From NCBI GenBank assembly GCA_019242385.1, contig JAFAVO010000149.1, positions 1-8,262 on the forward strand: 8,262 bases of DNA. The letters are read 5' to 3'. Each line of letters opens with the position of its first letter. The first letter of the stretch is position 1. The notes beneath the pieces were generated by a model. It had not been told where the DNA came from. It ran no database searches and saw only the letters and a list, made by a program, of their open reading frames with translations. Source of the DNA: Gammaproteobacteria bacterium (GTDB taxonomy: Bacteria > Pseudomonadota > Gammaproteobacteria > Steroidobacterales > Steroidobacteraceae). Made by a program: the position numbers and the translations under genes. This document shows, one piece after another, positions 1 through 6,402 of the stretch.

Positions 1-1073
1 GCGATCAGCGCGGCATAGTCGATCCACAGAGGTCCGGTCGCGTTCAGCCAGTAGACGATCACCGCGGCCAAGGTCAGCGCCATGAACAGGATGGTCGCGG
101 GGGCGCGCCGCCCGCCGAACCACTTGTCCGAGATCCAGCCGCAGGCAATCGTGCCCGGAATGGCCGACCACTCGTACAGCGACCAGCCGAGGCTCGATTG
201 CTTGAAGGAGAACCCCTTGGCGGTCTCGAGGTAGGCTGGGATCCAGTTCTCCACCCCGTAGCGCACGAAGTAGCAGAACGCGTTCGCCAGCGCGATCGCC
301 CACAGGTAGCGGTTGCGCAGCACGGCGGAGAAGAAAATCTCGCTGAAGGGGAGTGTGCGCTCGTTCGCTTCGCTGTAGTCCGGTGGAAAGTCGTTGCGAT
401 ATTCCTCGACCGGCGGCAGTCCCCTGGACTGCGGCGTGTCGGCGAGCAGGAAATGCACCGCGATCGCGACCACCGCGGCGATCAGCGCATTGAAATAGAA
501 CTTGGCCCGCCAGTCGTCGAACAACGTGACGCCGACGAGCGCGAAGGTCGCCACCAGCGCACCGCCCACATTGTGGGCGGTGTTCCACACCGACACCGTG
601 AGCCCACGCTCGCGCGTGCTGAACCAGTGCACGATGGTCTTGCCGCACGGTGGCCAGCCCATACCCTGCACCCAACCGTTGAGCACCTGGACCACCGCGA
701 TCGCGGCGAGCGACGCGGAAAGCGCGGGAAGCAGACCGAACAGACCCATGATGGTGCTCGACAGCAGCAGACCCAACGGCAGGAAGTAGCGCGGGTTACT
801 GCGGTCTGAGACCGACCCCATCAGGAATTTCGACACTCCGTAGGCGATCGACAGACCGGTGAGCGCGCTGCCGAGTGCGGCCTTGCTGTAGCCGGGGTGC
901 TCTCTGAGGATGTCGGGGATGGCGAGCGCGAGGTTGTTGCGCACCAGGTAATAGGCCGCATAGCCGGCAAAGATCCCCACGAACACCTGGGTCCGCAGAC
1001 GGCGGTAGGTGCGATCGACCTGCGCGGCCGGCAACGGCGCGGCAAACGGCGCGGGTCGCAGCCAGCCGATCAT
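1..1073 (-). CDS. GlpT-like organophosphate:phosphate antiporter (MFS, OPA family), 3' end missing
   Basis: An inner-membrane major facilitator protein. The 357 codons present are open to the left edge; the family is usually about 450 residues, so the C-terminal part is missing. From memory it aligns almost throughout with E. coli GlpT, the glycerol-3-phosphate/phosphate antiporter: TYRRLR near 22-27, GYAAYYLVR 37-45, the loop MGSVSDRSNPR 85-95, GMGWPPCGKT 137-146, WNTAHNVGG 163-171, DTPQSRGLPPVEEY 212-225 and RYGVENW 271-277. The substrate-site residues R45, H167 and R271 (GlpT R45, H165, R269) are kept, but the positions of GlpT K46 and D274 are both Asn (N46, N276). The ATG overlaps the betA TGA as ATGA, so translation is probably coupled and the gene is the last one visible in the choline operon. 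Family membership is firm. The substrate is not: glycerol-3-phosphate, glycerophosphocholine and phosphocholine are all possible, the last two suggested only by context. Confidence 0.9.
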   Translation of the reverse strand, partial: MIGWLRPAPFAAPLPAAQVDRTYRRLRTQVFVGIFAGYAAYYLVRNNLALAIPDILREHPGYSKAALGSALTGLSIAYGVSKFLMGSVSDRSNPRYFLPLGLLLSSTIMGLFGLLPALSASLAAIAVVQVLNGWVQGMGWPPCGKTIVHWFSTRERGLTVSVWNTAHNVGGALVATFALVGVTLFDDWRAKFYFNALIAAVVAIAVHFLLADTPQSRGLPPVEEYRNDFPPDYSEANERTLPFSEIFFSAVLRNRYLWAIALANAFCYFVRYGVENWIPAYLETAKGFSFKQSSLGWSLYEWSAIPGTIACGWISDKWFGGRRAPATILFMALTLAAVIVYWLNATGPLWIDYAALI

Positions 1074-2740
1074 GCCGTCTGCCGCTGCATCAGCTCCCAG
1101 TCGGGGGCCACGTAATAGGGCGCCGAGGCGCGTGGCAGCAACGCCCTGCCGCGGATGTGATCGGCCGCCTTCTCCGCCAGCATGATAGTGGGAGCGTTGA
1201 GATTCCCGGTCGTTATGGACGGCATGATGGAGGAGTCCACCACCCGCAGCGCCTCCACGCCGATCACGCGCGTCTCACTGTCGACCACCGCCATCGGGTC
1301 GGCGCGCGAGCCCATCTTGCAGGTGCAGCTCGGATGAAAGGCGCTCTCGACCTTGGCGCGAAGGAAGGCATCGATCTGCTCATCGCTTTTGACGTGCTCG
1401 CCAGGCTGGATCTCACGCGCGCGATAGCGATCGAATGCGCGCTGCGCGAAAATCTCGCGCGTCAGGCGCACGCAGGCGCGCATCTCCGCCCAGTCCTCCG
1501 GGCGTGACATGTAGTTGAAGCGGATGATCGGCGGATCGCTCGCGGTTGCGGATCTGAGGCGCACCGATCCGGTGCTGCGCGAGCGCATCGGCCCGACGTG
1601 CGCCTGGAATCCATGCTCGTGCGCGAGCGTGGATCCATCGTAGCTCACCGCAAGCGGCAGGAAGTGAAACTGAATATCGGGGTAGCGCACCCCGGGGCGG
1701 CTGCGGATGAAGCCGCCGGTCTCGAAGTGGTTGCTCGCACCGAGCCCACCGTGCGTGAGCAGCCAGCGCGCGCCGATCAGACCGCGGCGCCACGCCGACA
1801 TGTACTTATAGAGCGTGACCGGCTCGCGGCTCGCTACCTGGAAGTAGAACTCCAGATGGTCCTGAAGGTTCTCGCCCACCCCGGGGAGATCGTGAACCAG
1901 GCCGATCCCCAGAGCACCCAGCTCGGCACGCGGCCCGATGCCCGAGAGCTTGAGCAACTGCGGCGAGTTGATGGGTCCTGCAGAAACGATCACCTCGCGC
2001 CGCACGCGCACTTGCTGCGCCTCGCCGTCGCGCTGATAGCGCACCCCAACCGCGCGCCGACCCTCGAACAGTACCGCGGTCGCGAGCGCGTGGGTGCGCA
2101 CGGTCAGATTCGGCCGCCGCATCGCAGGGCGCAGATAAGCGTTGGCGGCACTGCAACGCCGGCCGCCCGCCACCGTCATGTCCATGCGCGCGAAACCTTC
2201 CTGCTGGTAGCCGTTCATGTCCGCGCTGAAGGGATAACCTGCTTCGCGGCCTGCAGCCAGCCATACTTCGTGCAGCGGGTTCGTCAACAGCCCCCGGCGC
2301 GTCGCCAGCTTGCCCTCGCCGCCGCGATACTCATCGGCGCCGCCGGCGTAGGTTTCTGCGCGGCGGAAGTACGGCAGTACGTCCTGGTAACCCCAGCCGG
2401 CCGCACCTTCGGATTCCCAACGCTCGAAATCGAGAGGGTTGCCGCGCACGTACACCAGGCCGTTGATGGAGGACGATCCGCCCAGCACCTTGCCGCGCGG
2501 GGTGTGCAGGCGGCGATTGTTGAGGTTGGCCTCGGGCTCGGTGAAGTAGCGCCAGTCGAAGCGCGGCATGTTGAGCGGGATGTTGAGCGCGGTCGGCACC
2601 TGGATCCAGATCGACCGATCCGAGCCGCCGTACTCGAGCAGCAGCACGCTGTCCTGTCCACTCTCGGTGAGGCGGTCGGCGAGCACGCAGCCCGCGGAGC
2701 CGGCACCGACGATGATGTAATCGAAGGTCTGTGGGCTCAC
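1070..2740 (-). CDS. betA: Choline dehydrogenase BetA (GMC oxidoreductase)
   Basis: A 556-residue FAD flavoprotein of the glucose-methanol-choline family, the usual BetA length. It oxidises choline to betaine aldehyde, passing electrons to the respiratory chain at the membrane. Visible motifs: the FAD dinucleotide fold VGAGSAG at 11-17; GMC signature 1, RGKVLGGSSSINGLVYVRG, at 82-100; GMC signature 2, GPINSPQLLKLSGIG, at 255-269; the active-site segment HPSCTCKMG from H469, the expected catalytic His; and TGNLNAPT with N513, matching the second His/Asn position of the family. The start is GTG at 2738-2740. It is the only usable start, because the FAD motif begins nine residues later and no in-frame ATG lies upstream before the preceding stop. 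No clear Shine-Dalgarno sequence precedes it. The neighbouring BetB domain and TetR domain support choline as substrate; a related GMC alcohol dehydrogenase is the alternative. Confidence 0.93.
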   Translation of the reverse strand: MSPQTFDYIIVGAGSAGCVLADRLTESGQDSVLLLEYGGSDRSIWIQVPTALNIPLNMPRFDWRYFTEPEANLNNRRLHTPRGKVLGGSSSINGLVYVRGNPLDFERWESEGAAGWGYQDVLPYFRRAETYAGGADEYRGGEGKLATRRGLLTNPLHEVWLAAGREAGYPFSADMNGYQQEGFARMDMTVAGGRRCSAANAYLRPAMRRPNLTVRTHALATAVLFEGRRAVGVRYQRDGEAQQVRVRREVIVSAGPINSPQLLKLSGIGPRAELGALGIGLVHDLPGVGENLQDHLEFYFQVASREPVTLYKYMSAWRRGLIGARWLLTHGGLGASNHFETGGFIRSRPGVRYPDIQFHFLPLAVSYDGSTLAHEHGFQAHVGPMRSRSTGSVRLRSATASDPPIIRFNYMSRPEDWAEMRACVRLTREIFAQRAFDRYRAREIQPGEHVKSDEQIDAFLRAKVESAFHPSCTCKMGSRADPMAVVDSETRVIGVEALRVVDSSIMPSITTGNLNAPTIMLAEKAADHIRGRALLPRASAPYYVAPDWELMQRQTA

Positions 2741-2764
2741 GATGGCGCGTTCGTCATGGCGCGC

Positions 2765-4873
2765 TCAATAGGGGGATTCGACATCGGCCATCGCGACATA
2801 AACGCTCTTCAGCTGGGTGTAGTGCTCGAGTGCCGCCCGACCGTTCTCGCGTCCGAGTCCGGACATCTTAACGCCGCCGAAGGGCAGCTCGATCGGAGTG
2901 ATGTTGTAGTGATTGATCCAGCACGTCCCCGCCTCCAGCTGCGCGATCACCCGATGGGCGCGCGTCAGGTCGTTGGTGAACACCCCCGCGGCCAGACCGA
3001 ACTCCGTGGCGTTGGCACGGGCAACGACCTCCTCCTCGGTGTCGAACTCGAGCACCGACATCACGGGGCCGAAGACTTCCTGGCGCACGATGTCCATGTC
3101 GTCATGGCAGGCATCGAACACTGTCGGTGCCACGAAGCAACCGCGGCCTAGTGCTCCATCGCTCACGCGCGCCCCGCCGGTCACGAGGCGCGCGCCCTGC
3201 GCACGCCCGCGCTCGATGAGGCCGAGCACTTTCTGCATGTGCTCCGCGGAGATGAGTGCGCCGACCTGGGTAGCCGGATCCAGCGGGTCACCGATGCGCA
3301 TCGCGGCCGTACGTACCCGCAACCGTTCGATGAACTCCTCGCGTACACTGCGTTGCACGAAAACCCGCGTGCCGTTGGAGCACACCTCCCCGGCTGAGTA
3401 GAAGTTGCCCAGCAGTGCGCCCGAGACCGCGTTGTCGAGATGCGCATCGGCGAAGACGATGAGCGGAGACTTTCCGCCGAGCTCGAGGGTCACCTGCTTG
3501 AGGGAGGCAGCGGCGTCCGCCATGACCGCCTTGCCGGTGGATACCTCGCCGGTGAGCGAGATCTTGCGGATACCCGGGTGCCGGGTGAGCAGTTGCCCGG
3601 TCTGTGCGTAGCCCTGCACGACCTGGAAGATTCCATCAGGGAGGCCCGCTTCACGATAGATCTCGCTCAGCTTCATGGCAGTGAGCGGGGTCAGCTCGGC
3701 GGGCTTGAACAGCATGGCGTTGCCGCACGCGAGCGCCGGCGCAGACTTCCAGCATGCAATCTGCAGTGGATAGTTCCAGGCGCCGATTCCTGCAACGACG
3801 CCGAGCGGCTCGCGGCGGGTGTAGCCGAAGGCTTTCGGCCCGAGATCGAGGTGCTCGCCCGCAAGCCCGGCGGAGATTCCGGCGTAATACTCGAGGCACT
3901 CGGCCCCGGAGATTACATCGACGGCGCGCGTCTCCTGGATGGGCTTGCCCGTGTTGCGTGTCTCGAGCTCGGCGAGCTCATCGTTCCGCTCCCGCAGCAG
4001 CCGCGCGGCCATCTGCAGTACCCGGCCGCGCTCCGCGCCGGTCCTGGCGGCCCAGGCCTTCTGCGCCTTCGCGGCTCGGGCGACCGCCGCGTCCACCTCG
4101 GTTGCGCCATCGACCGCGATCACCTCGAGCTTCTCGCCCGTCGCCGGATTGATGACCTTGATCGAGCCTTGTCCCGTACCTCTGTCGCGCGCCGCGCGGG
4201 CCCGCCCGGGCTCGGATCCATCGGCTTCCGGAGATCGTGTCAGCTCACGCAGCCGCCCTTCGACGAACGCGGTGAGGAGGGCGCGCGCGCTCTCGCTGTC
4301 CGCTTCCTGCCACTCGGACAGCGCCGCACGCAGCCAAACACCATCGATCATCGCGGCGATCATGGCGGCCAGACTGCGTGCCGCCTCACTCGGTATCATC
4401 CGCCGCAGATCGCTGCGCAGGTTCGACAGCATGCGCCGCTGGTAAGCGGTCTGGACTCTCCTCAGTCCCTCCACGTGCAGTACCTGGCCCCAAAAGGCGA
4501 GCCAGGCGGTCCCGGTGCGCTGGTCAAAATTCTCCGGACCCAGGTTGGCATCGATGATGGCCTGCACGCGGGCCCGGGGTGTGCGTGCGAGCGCGAGCCG
4601 CTCGCGAGCATAGTTGGCTACCGCCCGCGCGAGGGTGCGAAACGCCGCCTCGAGCAGTCCGTCCTTGTCGCCGAAGTAATGCGCCACGAGCCCCGGCGAG
4701 ACGTCCGCCCGGCCGGCAATCTCGGCGAGCGTGGTGCCGACGTACCCAACTTCGGCAAGGCTGTCGATCGTGACTTCGACCAACTGCACACGCCGGGCAT
4801 CCTCGCCCTCATCGCGCGGCGAACCGTTTCGATGCGCGGGAGATCTGGCAGTTGATTGTTTGTTCAACGACAT
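2765..4873 (-). CDS. BetI-BetB fusion: TetR choline-type repressor joined to betaine aldehyde dehydrogenase
   Basis: A single 702-codon frame. Residues about 25-211 resemble BetI: the TetR helix-turn-helix lies at 46-67 (TTLAEIAGRADVSPGLVAHYF, read as a run from T47), followed by BetI-like ligand-domain segments WLAFW 124-128, RRMLSNL 146-152 and MIDGVWLRAALS 175-186. Residues 212-237 are a charged, Gly-rich linker. From INPATG at 241 onward the chain is an NAD(P)-dependent aldehyde dehydrogenase of BetB type: GAWNYP with N367, LFKPAE with K390, the catalytic base E464 in LELGGKSP, the nucleophile C498 in AGEVCSNGTRV, EVFGPVMS 599-606 and SGLGREN 671-677. It would oxidise betaine aldehyde to glycine betaine in the cytoplasm and also repress its operon. 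BetI and BetB are normally separate proteins of about 195 and 490 residues. No stop separates the halves, and no ATG, GTG or TTG in frame at the junction could start BetB alone. The ATG at 4873 has GGGA seven bases upstream; a GTG at residue 29 is a weaker alternative. Confidence 0.92.
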   Translation of the reverse strand: MSLNKQSTARSPAHRNGSPRDEGEDARRVQLVEVTIDSLAEVGYVGTTLAEIAGRADVSPGLVAHYFGDKDGLLEAAFRTLARAVANYARERLALARTPRARVQAIIDANLGPENFDQRTGTAWLAFWGQVLHVEGLRRVQTAYQRRMLSNLRSDLRRMIPSEAARSLAAMIAAMIDGVWLRAALSEWQEADSESARALLTAFVEGRLRELTRSPEADGSEPGRARAARDRGTGQGSIKVINPATGEKLEVIAVDGATEVDAAVARAAKAQKAWAARTGAERGRVLQMAARLLRERNDELAELETRNTGKPIQETRAVDVISGAECLEYYAGISAGLAGEHLDLGPKAFGYTRREPLGVVAGIGAWNYPLQIACWKSAPALACGNAMLFKPAELTPLTAMKLSEIYREAGLPDGIFQVVQGYAQTGQLLTRHPGIRKISLTGEVSTGKAVMADAAASLKQVTLELGGKSPLIVFADAHLDNAVSGALLGNFYSAGEVCSNGTRVFVQRSVREEFIERLRVRTAAMRIGDPLDPATQVGALISAEHMQKVLGLIERGRAQGARLVTGGARVSDGALGRGCFVAPTVFDACHDDMDIVRQEVFGPVMSVLEFDTEEEVVARANATEFGLAAGVFTNDLTRAHRVIAQLEAGTCWINHYNITPIELPFGGVKMSGLGRENGRAALEHYTQLKSVYVAMADVESPY
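4852..4867. promoter_or_regulatory. Possible BetI-type operator at the 5' end of the betI-betB frame
   Basis: The sequence TTGATTGTTTGTTCAA has outer arms TTGA and TCAA. As I recall it, the proteobacterial BetI site resembles TTGATTGAACGTTCAAT; this sequence matches its two flanks (TTGATTG and GTTCAA) and differs in the three central bases and the last. It lies over codons 3-8 of the fusion gene, which suits repression close to the start but is not the usual upstream position. The consensus is from memory, so this is tentative. Confidence 0.3.
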
Positions 4874-4911
4874 CCTCGGGTCCCGTAGCCGCGCGTCCGC
4901 GCGAACGTCTG

Positions 4912-4952
4912 CTGATTCAGTTCTCTTACCAGGATATACCTGGAAATTCAGT
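4912..4952. repeat. Clustered dyads and direct repeats upstream of betI-betB
   Basis: Three elements lie within 41 bases: the small dyad CTGA-T-TCAG at 4912-4920, the inverted repeat CCAGG-ATATA-CCTGG at 4929-4943, and a direct repeat ATTCAGT at 4915-4921 and 4946-4952 that flanks the CCAGG dyad. The cluster is 39 bases upstream of the fusion start, in the less GC-rich part of the gap, where a promoter and operator would be expected. No regulator can be assigned from the sequence alone. Confidence 0.4.
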
Positions 4953-5258
4953 GCGTTGTATATGAATTCGACCGAGCCATCGACGCCATTAAACGCGTAT
5001 TCAAAGCGCTGATGAAATCATGTATTGGGCGACTTTCTTGGTCAAGGGCCTGTCCGACCGTCACCCCGCCGCGGGCTGCACCCAAGACTAGCTTTTCTTG
5101 GTGCTCCCCTCTGCTGTGTACGGTGGCGCTCGCCAATCCCACAAGAGATCCGCAGGCTGCATGGAGTCATCGCTCAGGGGCTCGCCATTGGACCTCCGGC
5201 CCATGGCAGTTGCGCGGGATTTGGGGTTAGCATCGCGCGCGCTGATTAAGTCATAACG

Positions 5259-5265
5259 AGGGAGG
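5259..5265 (+). promoter_or_regulatory. Strong ribosome binding site for the gene at 5272
   Basis: AGGGAGG lies six bases before the ATG at 5272, a near-ideal Shine-Dalgarno match that fixes this start and indicates good translation. Confidence 0.75.
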
Positions 5266-5271
5266 ATCTAA

Positions 5272-5841
5272 ATGAAGCGTCCAGTTACCGCTGTCGGGCT
5301 CGCCACGACCATCCTGATGCTGTGCAGCTCTGTAGCCATGGCTCAATCGGCCCCGGCCGCCAGCGCCGCGCCCGCAGCCAGCTCGGCCCCCTCTGCTACC
5401 TCCAAGCAGAACATGGCCGAAGACATCAAGCTCCTGCGCAGGGACGTGCGCGCCGAGAAGCAGAAGATCATGGGCGCCGCCATGGGACTCGATGCGGAGC
5501 AGGCAAAGAAGTTCTGGCCGATCTACAAGGATTACGACAAGCAGCTCGCCAAGCTCAATGACGTGCGGCTGGGAAACATCATCGAATACGCCAAAACCTA
5601 CGACACCATGACCGAGAACAAGGCGGATGAGCTGGTGAACGGCGCGATCGCGTATCGCAAGAAGCGCCTCGACCTGCTGGCCAACACCTACGACAAGGTA
5701 CGCGAGGCGCTCGGTGCGCCGCTCGCCGCCCGCTTCCTGCAGGTGGAGGACACACTGCTGAGCCTGATCGACCTGCAGATCCAGTCGAACCTGCCGCTCA
5801 TGTGGGGTCCGGAGAAGACCGAGAAGACCAGCGCCAAGTAG
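5272..5841 (+). CDS. Exported helical protein of unknown function
   Basis: A 189-residue protein. Residues 1-24 form a Sec signal peptide (KR at 2-3, hydrophobic core, cleavage expected after AMA at 24). C18 does not sit in a proper lipobox, so a soluble periplasmic protein is more likely than a lipoprotein. An Ala/Ser/Pro-rich spacer occupies about 25-44. The rest is charged and predicted helical, with LDAEQAKKFWPIYKDYDKQL at 73-92 and further amphipathic stretches to about 173, ending in a Lys-rich tail. The pattern of Leu..Gln..FWPIY..Y resembles many small uncharacterised periplasmic helical proteins and loosely the Spy/CpxP type, but I cannot name a family with confidence. It is transcribed away from the choline operon and faces a convergent neighbour, so it seems to be a single-gene unit; a role in choline metabolism is not evident. 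Confidence 0.8.
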   Translation: MKRPVTAVGLATTILMLCSSVAMAQSAPAASAAPAASSAPSATSKQNMAEDIKLLRRDVRAEKQKIMGAAMGLDAEQAKKFWPIYKDYDKQLAKLNDVRLGNIIEYAKTYDTMTENKADELVNGAIAYRKKRLDLLANTYDKVREALGAPLAARFLQVEDTLLSLIDLQIQSNLPLMWGPEKTEKTSAK

Positions 5842-5884
5842 CGAGAACGCCCGAGTCGCGAGAACTTCCAAGGTTCACATCGGC

Positions 5885-5911
5885 CCCGCCAGCATTCCAA
5901 TGCCTGGCGGG
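5885..5911. terminator. GC-rich hairpin between convergent genes
   Basis: CCCGCCAG (5885-5892) pairs perfectly with CTGGCGGG (5904-5911), and the loop can extend the stem by CATT/AATG after one bulged C. It begins 43 bases after the stop at 5841 and 38 bases after the end of the minus-strand gene at 5950, so it could end transcription from both sides. Neither strand shows a T-run after the stem, so it is not a textbook intrinsic terminator. Confidence 0.5.
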
Positions 5912-5949
5912 ACCCGCTCGCTCGGCACGTTGATCGGATTCGGCTGCGG

Positions 5950-6402
5950 CTACTCCGTGATGACCCGGTCGGCCCACTCGATCAGCGATACGAAGATCGT
6001 CGGGTTGCCGAATTTTGCGCCCCATTGGCTCAGGTCCGCCTCCGTTATCCCCCGAGCTCGCGAGCACGCCCCGCAGGCGTAGATCTGAATCTTGTTGGCG
6101 GTCACTTTGCTGAGCGCTTCGACCAGCGGTGGCCACCCCACCGGCACGACGGCATGCGCGACCGAGGCGCGCATGAGCGATACCGCTTCGCCGAGCAGAA
6201 AAATCTGCACCGTGTGGCCGGCCTCGGCGAGGGCATTACCGTGCAGAAAAGCGAAGGCGGCCTTGGTCGGGTCATCCGAACCCCAGGCGCTCTTGAACAT
6301 GATTTTCAGCGGTTTCTTCGGCTCCTGGGCGGCCGCGCCCGCCGCCGCGCCGGCAGCCAACGGCAGAAAAGCCAGGCGCGAAAGCAAGCCACGTCGTTCC
6401 AT
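5950..6402 (-). CDS. Exported DsrE/DsrF-like protein with CxxC motif
   Basis: A 150-residue protein. The N-terminus MERRGLLSRLAF has Arg-Arg followed by a hydrophobic stretch and AAAQE, so cleavage is likely after residue 25; the twin arginines suggest Tat export, though Sec is possible. The remaining 120 or so residues look like one DsrE-type domain: a first strand KIMFKS at 33-38, helix AFAFLHGNALAEAG 49-62, strand VQIFLLGEAV 65-74, and KIQIYACGACSRARGI 104-119 carrying C110 and C113. DsrE-family proteins include sulfur-relay subunits (TusD, DsrE) with a reactive Cys near this point, and many uncharacterised members. GGGAG seven bases upstream supports the ATG. It is divergent from soxB and convergent with the gene at 5272. 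A periplasmic thiol or sulfur-carrier role is inferred only from the family. Confidence 0.8.
   Translation of the reverse strand: MERRGLLSRLAFLPLAAGAAAGAAAQEPKKPLKIMFKSAWGSDDPTKAAFAFLHGNALAEAGHTVQIFLLGEAVSLMRASVAHAVVPVGWPPLVEALSKVTANKIQIYACGACSRARGITEADLSQWGAKFGNPTIFVSLIEWADRVITE

Larger units (their letters stand above)
4874..5271. other. Gene-free divergent control region of about 400 bases
   Basis: This lies between the minus-strand choline operon and the plus-strand gene at 5272, so it should hold both promoters. The part next to the choline operon (about 4912-5035) is visibly richer in A and T than the coding DNA and carries short repeats described separately. A weak hairpin, CCAAGA (5082-5087) with TCTTGG (5096-5101) around an 8-base loop, lies further right. 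I see no convincing -35/-10 pair, no tRNA and no riboswitch. Short open frames here (for example 5025-5249 plus and 4948-5142 minus) overlap one another and look like no known protein. Confidence 0.6.

Noticed and set aside
198..809. A 203-codon open frame on the plus strand
   Set aside because: It is antisense to the GlpT-like gene, which is open to the window edge and matches a known family throughout.
1598..3151. A 517-codon open frame on the plus strand
   Set aside because: It is antisense to betA and the end of the fusion gene, crosses their boundary, and shows no recognisable domain.
4150..4290. The fusion as a frameshift artefact
   Set aside because: Other frames at the junction do not encode the missing BetB N-terminus, and neither half is disturbed; resequencing would still settle it.
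3440..4855. A 471-codon open frame on the plus strand
   Set aside because: It is antisense to the fusion gene, and its composition is that of a shadow frame.
4948..5249. Small open frames in the gap (minus 4948-5142, plus 5012-5230 and 5025-5249)
   Set aside because: They overlap one another on both strands, lack ribosome binding sites and resemble nothing known.
5251..5871. A 206-codon open frame on the minus strand opposite the 5272 gene
   Set aside because: The plus frame has a strong ribosome binding site and a clean signal peptide; the minus frame has no ribosome binding site and no family resemblance.
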